DNA of 64,000 nucleotides from Gemmatimonas sp. (lineage in GTDB: Bacteria > Gemmatimonadota > Gemmatimonadetes > Gemmatimonadales > Gemmatimonadaceae), in contig JAABRT010000007.1 of NCBI GenBank assembly GCA_011390805.1, positions 20,387 through 84,386 of the forward strand. The letters run 5' to 3'. Below are positions 62,461 through 64,000 of the stretch, in pieces (the first letter of the stretch is position 1; every line of letters begins with the position of its first letter). The notes beneath the pieces were generated by a model that did not search any database, was not told where the DNA came from, and saw only the letters and a program-made list of their open reading frames with translations. Position numbers and translations under genes: made by a program.

Positions 62461-62855
62461 CCACAGAGTCTCGGAGACGCAGAGACTGCTGAGCAGTGCA
62501 CGTCCCAGCATTCCGTGTTTCCTCTGTGCCTCGGTGTCTCTGTGGTATGCAGCGACTGCATCAACCACAGAGTCGCGAAGTCGCAGAGACTGCTGAGCAG
62601 TGCACGTCCCAGCATTCCGTGTTTCCTCTGTGCCTCGGTGTCTCTGTGGTCTGTAGTCACGACATCAACCACAGAGTCTCGGAGACGCAGAGATTGCTGA
62701 GCAGTGCACGTCCATCACTCCGCGTTTCCTCTGTGTCTCGGTGTCTCTGTGGTATGTAGTGACGACATCAAACTCAGAGGCGCCGAGTCACAGAGGAACA
62801 GCACAGATGTTCGGGGAATGCAGTGCCGCTCACGCTTTTCTCTGACTCTCCGTGG
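62461..62855. repeat. Tandem array of CCACAGAG-type hairpin units, period about 104 bp, three close copies plus a divergent fourth
   Basis: Units start at 62461, 62565, 62669, about 62772; each begins CCACAGAG(T)... and ends ...CTCTGTGCCTCGGTGTCTCTGTGG. Confidence 0.9.
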
Positions 62856-62864
62856 TTAACGCGG

Positions 62865-63299
62865 TTATTCCACGACGTCGGTATCGATCTGCCCACTGAT
62901 CCGTCGCGACACAAAGGACCACGACACACCCGCAGCGAGACAGAGCGCCAGACTGATCAGCGCCACGTTGGCAATACCGCGCGAGCTGCGTGCACTCACG
63001 AGGTTGTACGTGATCAGCAGCCAGATCACACCACCGGTGAGCGCCAACGCGAGCAGTGCTCCCCACAGCCCCAACGAACGTCGCGTGGCGGTGAGGAAAA
63101 TTGCCCAGCCCACCACCAGCAGCACACCGACCAGAAACTTGAGCGCGGCCGGACCATCGGTGGCGGGCCCGCCGAACAGCGGCTCGATGGCCCAATCAAC
63201 GAAGGAGTATCCGAACGGATTCCAGGTCCCGTACACCAGGGCCAACGCGGCCAGCACTCGCATGAGCACGCCGCCCAGAGAAATCGCTTCACGTTGCAT
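62865..63299 (-). CDS. DUF6524-like membrane protein
   Basis: MQREAISLGGVLMRVLAALALVYGTWNPFGYSFVDWAIEPLFGGPATDGPAALKFLVGVLLVVGWAIFLTATRRSLG; ATG at 63299. Confidence 0.65.
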   Translation of the reverse strand: MQREAISLGGVLMRVLAALALVYGTWNPFGYSFVDWAIEPLFGGPATDGPAALKFLVGVLLVVGWAIFLTATRRSLGLWGALLALALTGGVIWLLITYNLVSARSSRGIANVALISLALCLAAGVSWSFVSRRISGQIDTDVVE

Positions 63300-63348
63300 G
63301 GCAGCAATATGTGGGTCTGGTGGCAGGCGCGCGAAGAGAGGGGGCGAA

Positions 63349-64000
63349 ATCGGGATAGGGAGTCGGGGAGGATGTTCCCCGACTTCCCTCCCACACCACC
63401 GGACATGCGGGACCGCATCCGGCGGTTCGGTGAGTTGAGGTTCAAGAGGGACCGAGAAGCGGGACTCCACGGGTGAGGAAGTATGCTCTCGGGAAAGCCG
63501 TGTTCAGCGCACCGTGCGCCGCGATGGCCCACCAGCGCCTACAGTGCGCCGCCGCTGCAGCGGCCAATCGGGTCGGGATACCCTTCCGTTTCAGCACGCG
63601 GAACAGCGTCGTGCCCCGTTTGCACTGTTTGACGATCAGCAGGCGTAACCGACGGTGGAGCCATTGGTCCACGTGGGCAAAGATCCCCGGCGTGTCCGCG
63701 AGACGAAAGTACGCCTTCCATCCCGTGAGATAGCCCCGCAGTTCCGCCACGACGCGCGCGAAACTGCGGCCACCGTTCCGGGAGGTGATCTCCCGGATGC
63801 GCGTCTTCAGCTTCGACAAGGCTTTCGGTGATACACGGCGTTTGACGGTGCCACCCTTGGCATACCAGAAACTGTAGCCAAGAAACTGACGCGTACCCAC
63901 CGGTGCCACCGCACTCTTCTCGACATTGATTCGCAGTTTGAGCCGTGCGTAGAGCTTGATGAGGTGTTGCATCACCCGCTCTCCGGCGCGCTTCGACCGC
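63349..64000 (-). mobile_element. Group II intron, 3' portion; continues beyond the right window edge
   Basis: Maturase ORF followed on the minus strand by domain V-like GAACCGCCGGATGCGGTCCCGCATGTCCGGTGGTGT (63393-63427) and domain VI-like hairpin GGGAAGTCGGGGAACATCCTCCCCGACTCCCTATCCCGAT. Confidence 0.85.
63442..64000 (-). CDS. ltrA: Group II intron reverse transcriptase/maturase, C-terminal part
   Basis: INVEKSAVAPVGTRQFLGYSFWYAKGGTVKRRVSPKALSKLKTRIREITSRNGGRSFARVVAELRGYLTGWKAYFRLADTPGIFAHVDQWLHRRLRLLIVKQCKRGTTLFRVLKRKGI; frame open to the window edge. Confidence 0.92.
   Translation of the reverse strand, partial: RSKRAGERVMQHLIKLYARLKLRINVEKSAVAPVGTRQFLGYSFWYAKGGTVKRRVSPKALSKLKTRIREITSRNGGRSFARVVAELRGYLTGWKAYFRLADTPGIFAHVDQWLHRRLRLLIVKQCKRGTTLFRVLKRKGIPTRLAAAAAAHCRRWWAIAAHGALNTAFPRAYFLTRGVPLLGPS

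Noticed and set aside
62191-62700. Plus-strand ORF with repeated CTSQHSVFPLCLGVSVV peptides
   Set aside because: Produced by translation through the 104-bp hairpin repeat array; not a plausible gene.
62461-62855. Possible CRISPR array because of regular spacing
   Set aside because: Units are about 104 bp, the linkers are similar to each other rather than unique, and no cas genes are present.

Overview
The window is a 64 kb stretch of a high-GC bacterial chromosome, densely coding, with almost no space between genes. The gene content (SusC/SusD pair, DUF5117-type metalloprotease, VPS10/BNR exoprotein, BTAD/TolB-like regulator, standalone TonB-plug lipoprotein) suggests Gemmatimonadota; this is an inference. 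From left to right it holds: (i) an Mrp/Mnh-type cation antiporter operon with three NuoL/M/N-like subunits; (ii) a four-gene minor pseudopilin operon whose PilX-like gene seems to end in a repeat; (iii) DNA alkylation repair, VOC, S1/P1 nuclease and MscS genes; (iv) katG; (v) a susC/susD pair and an M20/M42-like peptidase followed by cysM; (vi) DoxX-like proteins and glnS; (vii) a CopA ATPase with an anchored cupredoxin; (viii) a photoactive yellow protein (PYP/xanthopsin) homologue divergent from a standalone error-prone polymerase gene dnaE2, which is split by one in-frame TAG and carries a long low-complexity insert; (ix) BTAD and LuxR regulators; (x) several exported hydrolases/peptidases; (xi) a second MscS, an SSS symporter and a HAD-GT20 fusion resembling bifunctional glucosylglycerol-phosphate synthase/phosphatase; (xii) the 3' part of a group II intron at the right edge. 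The strongest leads are the PYP with chromophore-site residues intact, the amber-interrupted dnaE2, and the finding that most convergent (tail-to-tail) gene junctions contain a repeat or hairpin element, of several different kinds. No tRNA, rRNA or CRISPR was recognised. All family calls were made by eye from motifs; no database search was run.
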